DNA of 64,000 nucleotides, taken from assembly GCF_025460805.1 (NCBI RefSeq), contig NZ_JAMXFJ010000016.1, positions 62,001-126,000 on the forward strand. The letters run 5' to 3'. This DNA comes from Microvirga sesbaniae (GTDB lineage: Bacteria > Pseudomonadota > Alphaproteobacteria > Rhizobiales > Beijerinckiaceae). Every line of letters starts with the position of its first letter. Within the stretch, counting starts at the first letter, position 1. This document shows positions 7,208 through 15,418 of the stretch, piece by piece. Both the position numbers and the translations under genes were made by a program. The notes beneath the pieces are model-generated. The model searched no databases. It saw only the letters and a list, made by a program, of their open reading frames with translations, and had not been told where the DNA came from.

Positions 7208-9604
7208 ATGGCCGATGCACGGCACCTGAGCATTCTGAAGGAACTCGAGCGCAAGGTGCTCTGGCTGTCCACCTGGACGATCCACAACGCCAATCACCTG
7301 CGCGCCAACGAGGACGGATTGAAGATCGGCGGTCACCAGGCCTCCTCGGCCTCCCTGTCCACGATCCTGACGGCGCTCTACTTCTCGGTGCTCAGGCCCG
7401 AGGATCGGGTGGCGGTCAAGCCGCACGCCAGCCCGATCTACCACGCGATCCAGTATCTCTTCGGCCGCCAGACCCGCGAAAAGCTCGAGAATTTCCGCGG
7501 CTACAAGGGCGCGCAATCCTATCCGTCCCGCACCAAGGACATCGACGATGTGGATTTCTCCACGGGCTCGGTGGGCCTGGGCGTGGCGCAGACGCTGTTT
7601 GCCAGCCTCGTGCAGGATTACGTGAAGGCCCATGGCTGGGCGAAGGACCTCCCCGAAGGCCGCATGATCTCGCTGGTGGGCGACGCGGAGATGGACGAGG
7701 GCAACATCTTCGAGGCCCTGCTGGAGGGCTGGAAGCACGGCATCCGCAACACCTGGTGGATCATCGACTACAACCGGCAGAGCCTGGACGCCGTCATCCG
7801 CGAAGGGTTGTGGGAGCGCTTCGAGGCGCTGTTCCGCAATTTCGGCTGGGACGTGGTGATCCTCAAGCACGGCTCCCTGATGCAGGAGGCGTTCCGGGAG
7901 CCCGGCGGCGAACGCCTGCGGGACTGGATCGATTCCTGCCCCAACCAGCTCTACTCGGCCCTGACCTTCCAGGGCGGGGCCGCCTGGCGCAGGCGTCTTC
8001 TCGACGATCTCGGCGACCAGGGGCCGGTCACCCGGCTGATCGAGAAGCGTTCCGACGAGGAACTGGCGCGTCTCATGTCCAATCTCGGCGGCCATGATCT
8101 GCCGAGCCTGCTCGACGCTTTCGAGAAGGCCCGCCAGCACGACCGGCCGGTCTGCTTCCTGGCCTATACGATCAAGGGATTCGGCCTGCCGCTCGCCGGC
8201 CACAAGGACAACCATTCCGGCATGCTGACGCCGACCCAGATGGAGGCCTGGAAGGCCACCCAGGGCGTGCGGGCCGGGCACGAATGGGACAAGTTCGAAG
8301 GCCTCGGGATCTCCGGGGGAGAGATCGAACGCTTCCTGAGCGAGGTCCCGTTCATCCAGAAGGGCACCCGGCGCTACACGGCCCCGCAGGTGCCGGTGCC
8401 GGAGAAGCTCGCCTTCCCGGCCAATCCCGCCATGTCGACCCAGCAGGGTTTCGGGCTCATCCTCAACGAACTCGCGCGGTCCGATCATGCGCTGGCCTCC
8501 CGCGTGGTCACCACGGCGCCGGACGTGACGGTCTCGACCAATCTCGGCGCCTGGGTCAACCGGCGCGGCCTGTTCGCCCGGGAGAGCCTCGTCGACACCT
8601 TCAAGAAGGAGCGGATTCCCTCGACCTACAATTGGGAGTTCTCGCCCAAGGGCCAGCATATCGAGCTCGGCATCGCCGAGATGAACCTCTTCATCGTGCT
8701 CTCGGCCCTGGGACTCTCGCATTCCCTGTTCGGCGAGAGGATCCTGCCCATCGGCACCCTCTACGACCCGTTCATCTACCGCGGCGCCGACGCCCTGAAC
8801 TACGCCTGCTACCAGGATGCCCGCTTCCTGCTCGTCGCCACCCCGTCCGGCGTGACGCTGGCGCCCGAGGGCGGCGCACACCAGTCGATCGGCACGCCGC
8901 TCGTCGGGCTGGCGCAGGATGGGCTCGCCTCCTTCGAGCCGGCCTTCGTCGACGAGCTCGCCGTGATCATGCGCTTTGCTTTCGACTACATGCAGCGCGA
9001 CGGGGAGGGCGAGGCGGACGAGAGGACCTGGCTGCGCGACGAGACCGGCGGCTCGGTCTACCTGCGCCTGTCGACCCGCAGCCTGGAGCAGCCCCAGCGC
9101 GAGATGACCTCGGAGCTCGCCTCCGACATCATGGCCGGCGCCTATTGGCTCCGGAAGCCCGGCCCGAACGCCCAGGTGATCGTCGCCTATACGGGGGCCG
9201 TCGCCCCGGAGGCCATCGAGGCCGTCGGCCTCATGGCCGAGGACCGGCGCGATATCGGCCTGCTCGCCATCACGTCCGCCGACCGGCTCAATGCCGGCTG
9301 GACGGCGGCCCAGCGCGCCCGCGAGCGCGGCCTCGTCCACGCCCGGTCCCATGTGGAGCGCCTGCTCGCCGACGTGCCGCCCCATTGCGGCCTGGTGACG
9401 GTGATCGACGGCCATCCGGCCACGTTGGCCTGGATGGGGTCCGTCATGGGCCACCGCACCCGCTCGCTCGGCGTCGAGCATTTCGGCCAGACCGGCACGA
9501 TCAGGGACCTCTACCGGCATTTCAGCATCGACGCGCAGGGGATCATCTCGGCCGCCGAGATGATCGCGCCCGGTCGGCCGATGCGCTACCTGAAGGCCGT
9601 GTGA
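7208..9604 (+). CDS. Transketolase-family 2-oxoacid dehydrogenase E1 (AceE-like)
   Basis: 798-residue thiamine-diphosphate enzyme in the single-chain (homodimeric) layout: TPP-binding domain in the first half, pyrimidine-binding domain (GQHIELGIAEMNLF with the activating Glu) in the second, and a C-terminal transketolase domain. The TPP/Mg motif runs from GDAEMDEGN to DYNRQSLD, closer to AceE (GDGEMDE...LD) than to true transketolase. Length lies between transketolase (~660) and AceE (~890). GGGAGACGACACC precedes the ATG. No E2 or E3 gene is nearby, and rhizobia usually carry a separate two-subunit PDH, so the actual 2-oxo acid and partner are unknown. Confidence 0.85.
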   Translation: MADARHLSILKELERKVLWLSTWTIHNANHLRANEDGLKIGGHQASSASLSTILTALYFSVLRPEDRVAVKPHASPIYHAIQYLFGRQTREKLENFRGYKGAQSYPSRTKDIDDVDFSTGSVGLGVAQTLFASLVQDYVKAHGWAKDLPEGRMISLVGDAEMDEGNIFEALLEGWKHGIRNTWWIIDYNRQSLDAVIREGLWERFEALFRNFGWDVVILKHGSLMQEAFREPGGERLRDWIDSCPNQLYSALTFQGGAAWRRRLLDDLGDQGPVTRLIEKRSDEELARLMSNLGGHDLPSLLDAFEKARQHDRPVCFLAYTIKGFGLPLAGHKDNHSGMLTPTQMEAWKATQGVRAGHEWDKFEGLGISGGEIERFLSEVPFIQKGTRRYTAPQVPVPEKLAFPANPAMSTQQGFGLILNELARSDHALASRVVTTAPDVTVSTNLGAWVNRRGLFARESLVDTFKKERIPSTYNWEFSPKGQHIELGIAEMNLFIVLSALGLSHSLFGERILPIGTLYDPFIYRGADALNYACYQDARFLLVATPSGVTLAPEGGAHQSIGTPLVGLAQDGLASFEPAFVDELAVIMRFAFDYMQRDGEGEADERTWLRDETGGSVYLRLSTRSLEQPQREMTSELASDIMAGAYWLRKPGPNAQVIVAYTGAVAPEAIEAVGLMAEDRRDIGLLAITSADRLNAGWTAAQRARERGLVHARSHVERLLADVPPHCGLVTVIDGHPATLAWMGSVMGHRTRSLGVEHFGQTGTIRDLYRHFSIDAQGIISAAEMIAPGRPMRYLKAV

Positions 9605-9627
9605 CCCGGCTCGCACGACCTTTCCTC

Positions 9628-9717
9628 GTCATGGCCGGCCTTGTGCCGGCCATCCCGATCCGGTGAAGCGCCGCGCCTCTCGGAAGCGGGATCACCGGGA
9701 CGAGCCCGGTGATGACG
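9628..9717. repeat. Family A palindromic repeat
   Basis: Complete copy with both hairpins: GGCCGGCCTTGTGCCGGCC and CACCGGGACGAGCCCGGTG. Lies between the convergent E1-like and LysE genes. Confidence 0.8.
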
Positions 9718-9761
9718 TGGCGAGGGTCACGAGCGTGGCCCGCTTTCGTCCGCAGGATGCG

Positions 9762-10388
9762 CTAAGCCTGCCCCGCCCTCAGGGCCACCGTCGCGATGCC
9801 GGCCCCGATCAGGAGGCTGCCGCCGGTCCGGTTGATCACCCGCATGGTCCGCGGGCTCTGCACGACCCGGCGGGCTCGCGACGCGATGAGCGCGTAGGTG
9901 AGGACATTCGCGAAGGCGAGGATCAGGAAGGTCGCCGCGAAGACGCTCACCTGCGGCAGGAGGGCGAGCCTCGGGTCGATGAACTGCGGCAGGAAGGCGA
10001 TGAAGAAGGTCAGTCCCTTGGGATTGAGCGCCGTCACGATCCAGGCATGGCCCAGCATCCTGAGCGCGGAGGTCGCATCCGTGCGCGGCCTCGCGTCGAG
10101 GGCTCCCCCGGCCCGCCAGAGCTTGATCCCGAGCCAGACCAGATAGGCGGCCCCCAGCCACTTGAGAACCGTGAACAGCGTCGCCGAGGCGGCGAGCAGG
10201 GCGCCGAGGCCGAGGAGCGACAGGGTCATGGCGGTGAAATCGCCCAGGGCGACGCCGATCGCCATGGGCAGGGCGGTCCGCCAGCCCTGCCCGAGGGCAT
10301 AGGACACGACCAGCAGGATGGTCGGGCCCGGGATGACGAGCAGCACGGCCGACGCGGCCGCGAAGGCGAGCCAGGTCTCGAAGGTCAT
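9762..10388 (-). CDS. LysE/RhtB-family amino-acid exporter
   Basis: 208-residue inner-membrane protein with about six hydrophobic segments. It has the family opening FAAASAVLLVIPGPTILLVV (proline-glycine-proline in helix 1), GVALGDFTAM, and NPKGLTFFIAFLPQFID in the middle. These transporters export amino acids or derivatives such as Lys, Arg, Thr or homoserine lactone; the substrate cannot be read from sequence. The start at MTFETWLAF fits the family, while upstream in-frame codons add a charged stretch lacking family features. Divergent from the MsbA-like gene across 176 bp. Confidence 0.9.
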   Translation of the reverse strand: MTFETWLAFAAASAVLLVIPGPTILLVVSYALGQGWRTALPMAIGVALGDFTAMTLSLLGLGALLAASATLFTVLKWLGAAYLVWLGIKLWRAGGALDARPRTDATSALRMLGHAWIVTALNPKGLTFFIAFLPQFIDPRLALLPQVSVFAATFLILAFANVLTYALIASRARRVVQSPRTMRVINRTGGSLLIGAGIATVALRAGQA

Positions 10389-10564
10389 GGCGTTTTCTCT
10401 GCGACGGGACGACCATGCAGCCATGAATTCGCCCCGGTGTCGAGAGGGGGGCCGGAAGCGGCAAAGCGGCGCTCCCGGAGCTCCTGTCCCGCTCAGGATT
10501 TGCGGCCGAGGGGCTTGGCATGCTAACCGCGTGCTCTTCCGTGACGAGAACCCTAAGACAGAGC

Positions 10565-12346
10565 ATGGCCCGCAAAAGCCTCCTCCAAGGCGATACCCTT
10601 CCCTTGATCCGCCGCCTGTGGCGGGACTGGATGCGTCCGCATCGGAAAACGCTGGCCCTGGTGCTTCTGCTCGTGGCCCTGGTCTCGGGCGCCACCGGGC
10701 TCTACCCGGTGCTGATCAAGGCGGCCTTCGACGCCTTCGACGCCAAGGACGCGCAGGCCATCATGCTGGCGCCGCTCTTCGTGATCGCCGTCACGTCCGT
10801 GAAGGGCTTCTCGCTCCTCGCCCTGACGATCCTCACCAACAAGGTGGTGACCCGGATCGAGGCCGACATGCAGACCGCGCTCTACGGCCACCTGATCGAG
10901 GCCGATCTCGCCCAGATCGGGCGGGAGAGCCCGGCCGCCCTGACCCAGCGCTTCACCACTGACTTCGCGTTCATCCGGGAGGCGCTCACCCGCCTGTCCA
11001 CGGTGTTCCTGCGCGAGGTCACGACGATCATCGCGCTCGTGGCGGCGATGCTCTGGATCGACCCGGTCCTGACCCTGGTGGCGGCCGTGATCTCGCCCGT
11101 CTTCGCCTATCCGGTGAACCAGATCGGCCGCAAGCTGCGCCGGGTCGCCATCTCGACCCAGGAGCAGACGGGCCTGATGGCGAGCCTCATCACCGAAAGC
11201 CTGGCCGGAACCCGCATCGCCAAGACCTACGGGCTCGAGCGCTACCTCAGGACCAAGGCGGCCAGGACCTTCGACGACGTGCGCGATCTCAAGATGAAGG
11301 CCGCGAACGCCCGCGGCCGGATGGACCCCATCCTCGAGACCGGCGGCGGTCTCGCCGTGGCGATCGTGCTCATGCTGATCGGCCACCGGATCCTGTCCGG
11401 CAACAGCACGGTCGGGGACTTCACCGGCTTCGTCAGCGCCCTCGTCATGGCGGCGCAGCCGATCCGGGCGCTCGGCAACCTCAACGCCATCGTCCAGGAG
11501 GCGGCGTCGGCTCTCCACCGGACCTTCACGGTGATGGACGAGGCGCCCCGGATCCAGGACAAGCCCGGAGCAAAGCCGCTCGCCCTCGTCGGCGGCGAGA
11601 TCGCGTTCTCGAACCTCACCTTCTCCTACGACGGCGAGACCGTGGCCCTGGACCGCGTCAACCTGGTGGCCGAGGCCGGCCGGACCACGGCCCTGGTCGG
11701 CCGCTCCGGCTCGGGCAAATCGACCCTCCTGTCCCTCGTCCCGCGCCTCTACGACGTGAATCAGGGCGCCGTGCTGATCGACGGGCAGGACGTGCGGGAC
11801 GTGACCCTGGCGAGCCTGCGCCACGCCATTGCTGTGGTCAGCCAGGACGTGATCCTCTTCGACGACACCATCCGGGCCAACATCGCCTTCGGGCGCCCGG
11901 ACGCGTCGGAGGAGGACATCGTCGCGGCCGCGAAGGCGGCGGCGGCCCACGACTTCATCCTGAAGCAGCCGGACGGCTACGACACCCTGGTCGGCCCCGG
12001 CGGCGGACGCCTGTCGGGCGGCGAGCGCCAGCGCATCTCGCTCGCCCGCGCGTTCCTGAAGGACGCCCCGATCCTGCTCCTCGACGAGGCGACCAGCGCC
12101 CTCGACTCGGAATCGGAGCGCCTCGTGCAGGATGCCATCCGGCGTCTCATGAAGGGCCGCACTACCCTGGTCATCGCCCACCGGCTGTCGACCGTGCGCA
12201 ACGCGGATCAGATCGTCGTGATGGAAAACGGGCGCATCGCCGAGACCGGGTCGCACGAGGCCCTGATGGCCACGAGAGGGGTTTATGCCCGGCTCCATCG
12301 CCTACAGCTCTCCGACGACGAGCACAGCTTGGCGGCGCTGCCCTGA
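10565..12346 (+). CDS. MsbA-like ABC exporter (fused permease-ATPase)
   Basis: 593-residue half-transporter: a six-helix type I exporter domain (about residues 30-330) fused to an ATPase domain. Walker A GRSGSGKST is at residues 379-387, the signature LSGGERQR at about 483, Walker B ILLLDEATSALD at about 503, and the H-loop in VIAHRLSTV follows. Length and layout match MsbA/lipid flippases and the multidrug subfamily. The lipid A acyl-chain cluster begins about 1 kb away on the same strand, which makes a lipid A or phospholipid flippase role attractive but unproven. No strong ribosome site precedes the ATG; an in-frame start at 10520 is possible. Confidence 0.9.
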   Translation: MARKSLLQGDTLPLIRRLWRDWMRPHRKTLALVLLLVALVSGATGLYPVLIKAAFDAFDAKDAQAIMLAPLFVIAVTSVKGFSLLALTILTNKVVTRIEADMQTALYGHLIEADLAQIGRESPAALTQRFTTDFAFIREALTRLSTVFLREVTTIIALVAAMLWIDPVLTLVAAVISPVFAYPVNQIGRKLRRVAISTQEQTGLMASLITESLAGTRIAKTYGLERYLRTKAARTFDDVRDLKMKAANARGRMDPILETGGGLAVAIVLMLIGHRILSGNSTVGDFTGFVSALVMAAQPIRALGNLNAIVQEAASALHRTFTVMDEAPRIQDKPGAKPLALVGGEIAFSNLTFSYDGETVALDRVNLVAEAGRTTALVGRSGSGKSTLLSLVPRLYDVNQGAVLIDGQDVRDVTLASLRHAIAVVSQDVILFDDTIRANIAFGRPDASEEDIVAAAKAAAAHDFILKQPDGYDTLVGPGGGRLSGGERQRISLARAFLKDAPILLLDEATSALDSESERLVQDAIRRLMKGRTTLVIAHRLSTVRNADQIVVMENGRIAETGSHEALMATRGVYARLHRLQLSDDEHSLAALP

Positions 12347-12386
12347 CGATCGCCCGGGCTCCGGGGCGGGACGCTGGGCTCGGGGC

Positions 12387-13109
12387 CTATTCCCGCCGCA
12401 TGATCCGGTCGACGAGAAGGCTCGACCAGAAGCTCGGGCGGAAGCTCCGCTCCAGGGCTTCGGCATCGTACTGAGTCTCGATCCAGGTCAGGAAGGGAAT
12501 GCCCCGGGCCTCGCCCTCGCGGCGGTAGAGATCGAAGAACTCGTCGAGGATGCCCGTCTTCGAGAAGCGGAAATGGCCGTATCGCATGGCGAGCTGGCGC
12601 TGGGCCTCGTCGATCGACCGGCCCTCGAAGACCACGAGATAGAGGGCGGCCACGAAGCCCGCCCGGTCCGCGCCCGACTTGCAGTGCAGGACGGCCGGGT
12701 ACTCGATCTTGTCGAAGAAGTCCTTCGCCGACAGCAGGGTTTCCCGGTCGGGCGCCCCGCGGGAGCGGACGACGAACTCCTCCAGATGGATGCCGAGGCG
12801 CTCGCACGCCTCCTTCTGCAACTGCCAGGAGCCATGCTCGCGCCCGCCGCGCAGGTTGACGATGGTGCGGACGCCCTCGGCCTTCAGGGCGGCGATCTGG
12901 TGGGGCGCCGGCTGGGCCGAGCGCCACAGGCGGTCGGTGACCTGGTGCTTGTTCAGGTAGAAGAGGCGAAAGACCCCATGGTCGGCGACCAGCATATGCG
13001 CCCAGGCGCGCAAACGCCCGGACAGCCCCTCGACGGGCCTGTCCCAGCGCGCGATGCGGGCCATGCGGCGGGCATAGCGGATTTCAGGCTTGAGGAACCT
13101 GTTGAACAC
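12387..13109 (-). CDS. Dual-specificity / tyrosine phosphatase-like protein
   Basis: 240 residues. The Cys-x5-Arg active-site loop is intact (H142-C143-K-S-G-A-D-R149-AG), preceded by RSAQPAPHQIAALKAEGVRT and VNLRGG. This pattern belongs to bacterial DSP/PTP-like phosphatases of the SpsO/YjgA-type cysteine phosphatase fold. An Arg-rich N-terminus and a long C-terminal helix-rich part flank the domain. Substrate unknown: phosphotyrosine, phosphoinositide or a lipid phosphate are possible. It ends 40 bp from the convergent ABC exporter and is divergent from acpXL. Confidence 0.85.
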   Translation of the reverse strand: MFNRFLKPEIRYARRMARIARWDRPVEGLSGRLRAWAHMLVADHGVFRLFYLNKHQVTDRLWRSAQPAPHQIAALKAEGVRTIVNLRGGREHGSWQLQKEACERLGIHLEEFVVRSRGAPDRETLLSAKDFFDKIEYPAVLHCKSGADRAGFVAALYLVVFEGRSIDEAQRQLAMRYGHFRFSKTGILDEFFDLYRREGEARGIPFLTWIETQYDAEALERSFRPSFWSSLLVDRIMRRE

Positions 13110-13225
13110 GTCGATCCAAGCAATTTGTCGTCAATGTAAGATCATTCGGTTTGCGGCCGAAGGCGGCCCTTATCGACGATAGGGGCCGATTAATCAATCG
13201 CCTGTCCCTTAGGTAGTTGCCGCAG

Positions 13226-13261
13226 GCCGAATTCCCAACGTTCGGCCGGATGGAATTCGGC
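13226..13261. promoter_or_regulatory. Inverted repeat upstream of the lipid A acyl cluster
   Basis: Perfect 10-bp arms GCCGAATTCC and GGAATTCGGC flank a 16-bp spacer. The repeat sits in the 309-bp divergent gap between the phosphatase gene and acpXL, about 160 bp before the acpXL start. It could be an operator or a leader hairpin. Nothing else in the gap was recognised. Confidence 0.4.
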
Positions 13262-13418
13262 GGGACGCAACCAATCGGTTGCCGGTCTGCCGCCTCTCGT
13301 GTAAGGGGTGCGTTTCGAAACAACCCTCCTTGACGAAACGAGCGGCTGGACACCGGGCCTCGAGAGCTTGCCGGCGCTGGATCGTTGAGACCCACAAGCA
13401 GTTCAGGAGAGCGGCGTC

Positions 13419-13700
13419 ATGTCGTCCACCTTCGAGACCGTCGCCGGCATCATTTCAGAGACCGCCGATATCCCGCGCGAGCAGATCACCCCGGAGAGCC
13501 ATGCCATCGAGGATCTCGGCATCGACTCGCTCGCCTTCCTCGATATCGCGTTCGCGATCGACAAGGCTTTCGGGATCAAGCTGCCGCTGGAGCAGTGGAC
13601 GCAGGAAGTGAACGAGGGCAAGGCGCCCGCCGAGGAATACTTCGTCCTGAAGAACCTCGTGGCGCGCATCGACGCCCTCGTGGCCGCCAAGCAGGCCTGA
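13419..13700 (+). CDS. acpXL: Very-long-chain acyl carrier protein AcpXL
   Basis: 93-residue acidic acyl carrier protein with phosphopantetheine attachment Ser37 in [10 protein letters not shown]. It is longer than housekeeping AcpP (~78) and has the [20 protein letters not shown] tail typical of AcpXL. It carries the growing C26-C28 hydroxy fatty acid destined for lipid A in Rhizobiales. AGGAG lies nine bases before the ATG. Identity rests on both sequence and position: it heads the fabZ-fabF-fabF-adh-lpxXL cluster that is diagnostic for this pathway. Confidence 0.93.
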   Translation: MSSTFETVAGIISETADIPREQITPESHAIEDLGIDSLAFLDIAFAIDKAFGIKLPLEQWTQEVNEGKAPAEEYFVLKNLVARIDALVAAKQA

Positions 13701-13822
13701 CGAACAAACCATCCCGGCGGGCCGGCCGACGAGGCCGGTCCGAAGAGGCGATCCATCAGCGCTCCGCCTCATGGATTCTCTTCCCATTGAACCTGCCGGG
13801 AGCAAGAGGGTAAGAGACCCGG

Positions 13823-14284
13823 ATGCGCCTCGAATATTTTGAAATGATCGACCGGGTGACGAGCCTCGACCGCGAGACCAGGCGGATCGAGGTCTCCTCG
13901 ACGGTTCCCCAGGAAAGCCCGGTGTTCGAAGGGCATTTCCCCGGCCACCCCCTCGTGCCCGGCGTCCTTCTGACCGAAACCATGGCCCAGGCTTCCGGCT
14001 ATCTCGTGCTCGGCCTCATGGGCTTCACCCACATGCCGTTCCTGATGGGCGTCGACAAGGCGCGCTTCCGCACCTTCGTCGGACCGGGTACGGTGCTCAC
14101 CGTCACGGCGACGCTGGAGCATGAAGGCTCGGGCTATGCGGTGACCAAGGCCAAGATCGCCGCCGAGGGCAAGCCGATCTGCGACGCGGAGCTGCGCTTC
14201 CGGATCATGCCCTTCCCTGAAGGCATGGACGGCCTGATGCGGGCGCAAGCCAAGCGCATCGGCCTCCTGGAGGAGACGGTTTGA
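13823..14284 (+). CDS. fabZXL: 3-hydroxyacyl-ACP dehydratase (FabZ-type, VLCFA cluster)
   Basis: 153-residue hotdog-fold dehydratase. The catalytic pair H38 (in EGHFPGHP) and E52 (in LLTETMAQASG) has exactly the 14-residue spacing of FabZ. It removes water from 3-hydroxyacyl-AcpXL during chain elongation. The stop codon overlaps the ATG of the next gene (ATGA), so the two ketosynthase genes are translationally coupled to it. A GC-rich hairpin lies in the 122-bp gap after acpXL. Confidence 0.92.
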   Translation: MRLEYFEMIDRVTSLDRETRRIEVSSTVPQESPVFEGHFPGHPLVPGVLLTETMAQASGYLVLGLMGFTHMPFLMGVDKARFRTFVGPGTVLTVTATLEHEGSGYAVTKAKIAAEGKPICDAELRFRIMPFPEGMDGLMRAQAKRIGLLEETV

Positions 14285-15408
14285 TGCGGGATGTCGTCAT
14301 TACGGGGATCGGCCTCGTCTCCAGCGCCGGGGAAGGCCTGGAGGCGCATCTGACCGCGCTTGCGCGCGGCGGCGCCCCCAACACCGATGCGGCCACGTTC
14401 GAACCTTTCCCGGTCCATCCCGTCGGGGCTCTCGAATGGGACCGCCAGATCCCCAAGAAGTCCGATCAGCGCCAGATGGAAGCCTGGCAGAAGCTCGGCT
14501 GCTATGCCGCGGGCCTTGCCCTGGACGCCGCAGGGGCCAAGGAGGATGCGGCCCTGAAGGCTCGCATGCAGCTCATCGTCTCGGCCGGAGGGGGCGAGCG
14601 GGACTATGCGGTCGACGGGCAGGTGCTCACCGGACTCGCCAAGGCCGACAACCCGGGCGTTTTCCTCAACGAGCGCCTCATGGGCGATCTGCGCCCGACC
14701 CTGTTCCTGGCGCAGCTCTCGAACCTGCTGGCGGGCAACATCTCCATCGTGCACGGCGTCACCGGCGCCTCCCGGACCTTCATGGGCGAGGAATCGAGCG
14801 GCGTCGATGCCCTGCGCATCGCCCGCGAGCGCATCGCCTCGGGCCAGGACGACATCTTCCTCGTGGGCGGTGCCTACAATGCGGAGCGGCCGGACGTGCT
14901 CCTCATCTACGAGATGGGGGGCTTCCTCTGGAAGAAGCCCTACCGTCCGGTCTGGGAGCGCCCGGCCGACGGCGGCGGCATGATCCTCGGATCCGGGGCC
15001 TGTTTCCTGGTGCTGGAATCCCGCGAGCATGCCGCGTCCCGCGGGGCGAAGCCGGTCGCCGCCCTGGCGGGCGTCGCCTCGGACCGCTCCCGCCGCAAGG
15101 CAGGCAGCGTGGAAGCCTCGCTCCACGCCCTGTCGCGGCAGCTGAACGCCCGACCGGACCTGGTGATCTCCGGCGCCACCGGCATCAAGGGCATCACGGA
15201 GGACGAGCAGGCGGCGTTGAAGGACGTCGCACCCGGAGCGGCGGTTCACGCCACCGGGGATCTCGTGGGCCATACGATGGAGGCCCAGCCGGCCACCGGC
15301 GTGGCGCTGGCCGCAGGGCTGATCGCCGAGGGACGCGCCGGCGAGGCGCTCGTGACCTCCATCGGCCACTGGCGCGGCGAAGGCGCCATCCGGCTCACCA
15401 AGGCTTGA
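14284..15408 (+). CDS. fabF2XL: Degenerate beta-ketoacyl-ACP synthase (FabF2XL), chain-length-factor-like
   Basis: 374-residue thiolase-fold protein in the position of fabF2XL. It keeps the ketosynthase fold marks (VVITGIGLVSSAGEG, FLVGGAYN, VGHTMEAQ) but two of three catalytic residues are gone. At the nucleophile elbow MGEESSGVDAL aligns with TACSSG, putting E170 where Cys belongs. The first catalytic His segment NAHGTST is replaced by SGATGIK. Only the second His (GHTMEA) remains. It therefore probably cannot condense chains alone and may pair with FabF1XL as KS-CLF pairs do in type II polyketide synthases; this is an inference. ATGA overlap with fabZ and a 10-bp gap to fabF1. Confidence 0.88.
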   Translation: MRDVVITGIGLVSSAGEGLEAHLTALARGGAPNTDAATFEPFPVHPVGALEWDRQIPKKSDQRQMEAWQKLGCYAAGLALDAAGAKEDAALKARMQLIVSAGGGERDYAVDGQVLTGLAKADNPGVFLNERLMGDLRPTLFLAQLSNLLAGNISIVHGVTGASRTFMGEESSGVDALRIARERIASGQDDIFLVGGAYNAERPDVLLIYEMGGFLWKKPYRPVWERPADGGGMILGSGACFLVLESREHAASRGAKPVAALAGVASDRSRRKAGSVEASLHALSRQLNARPDLVISGATGIKGITEDEQAALKDVAPGAAVHATGDLVGHTMEAQPATGVALAAGLIAEGRAGEALVTSIGHWRGEGAIRLTKA

Positions 15409-15418
15409 GGAGAAGGCA

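Noticed and set aside
6779-9616. 945-residue minus-strand frame opposite the E1-like gene
   Set aside because: Shadow frame crossing the tRNA gene and its terminator; composition is that of an antisense frame in GC-rich DNA.
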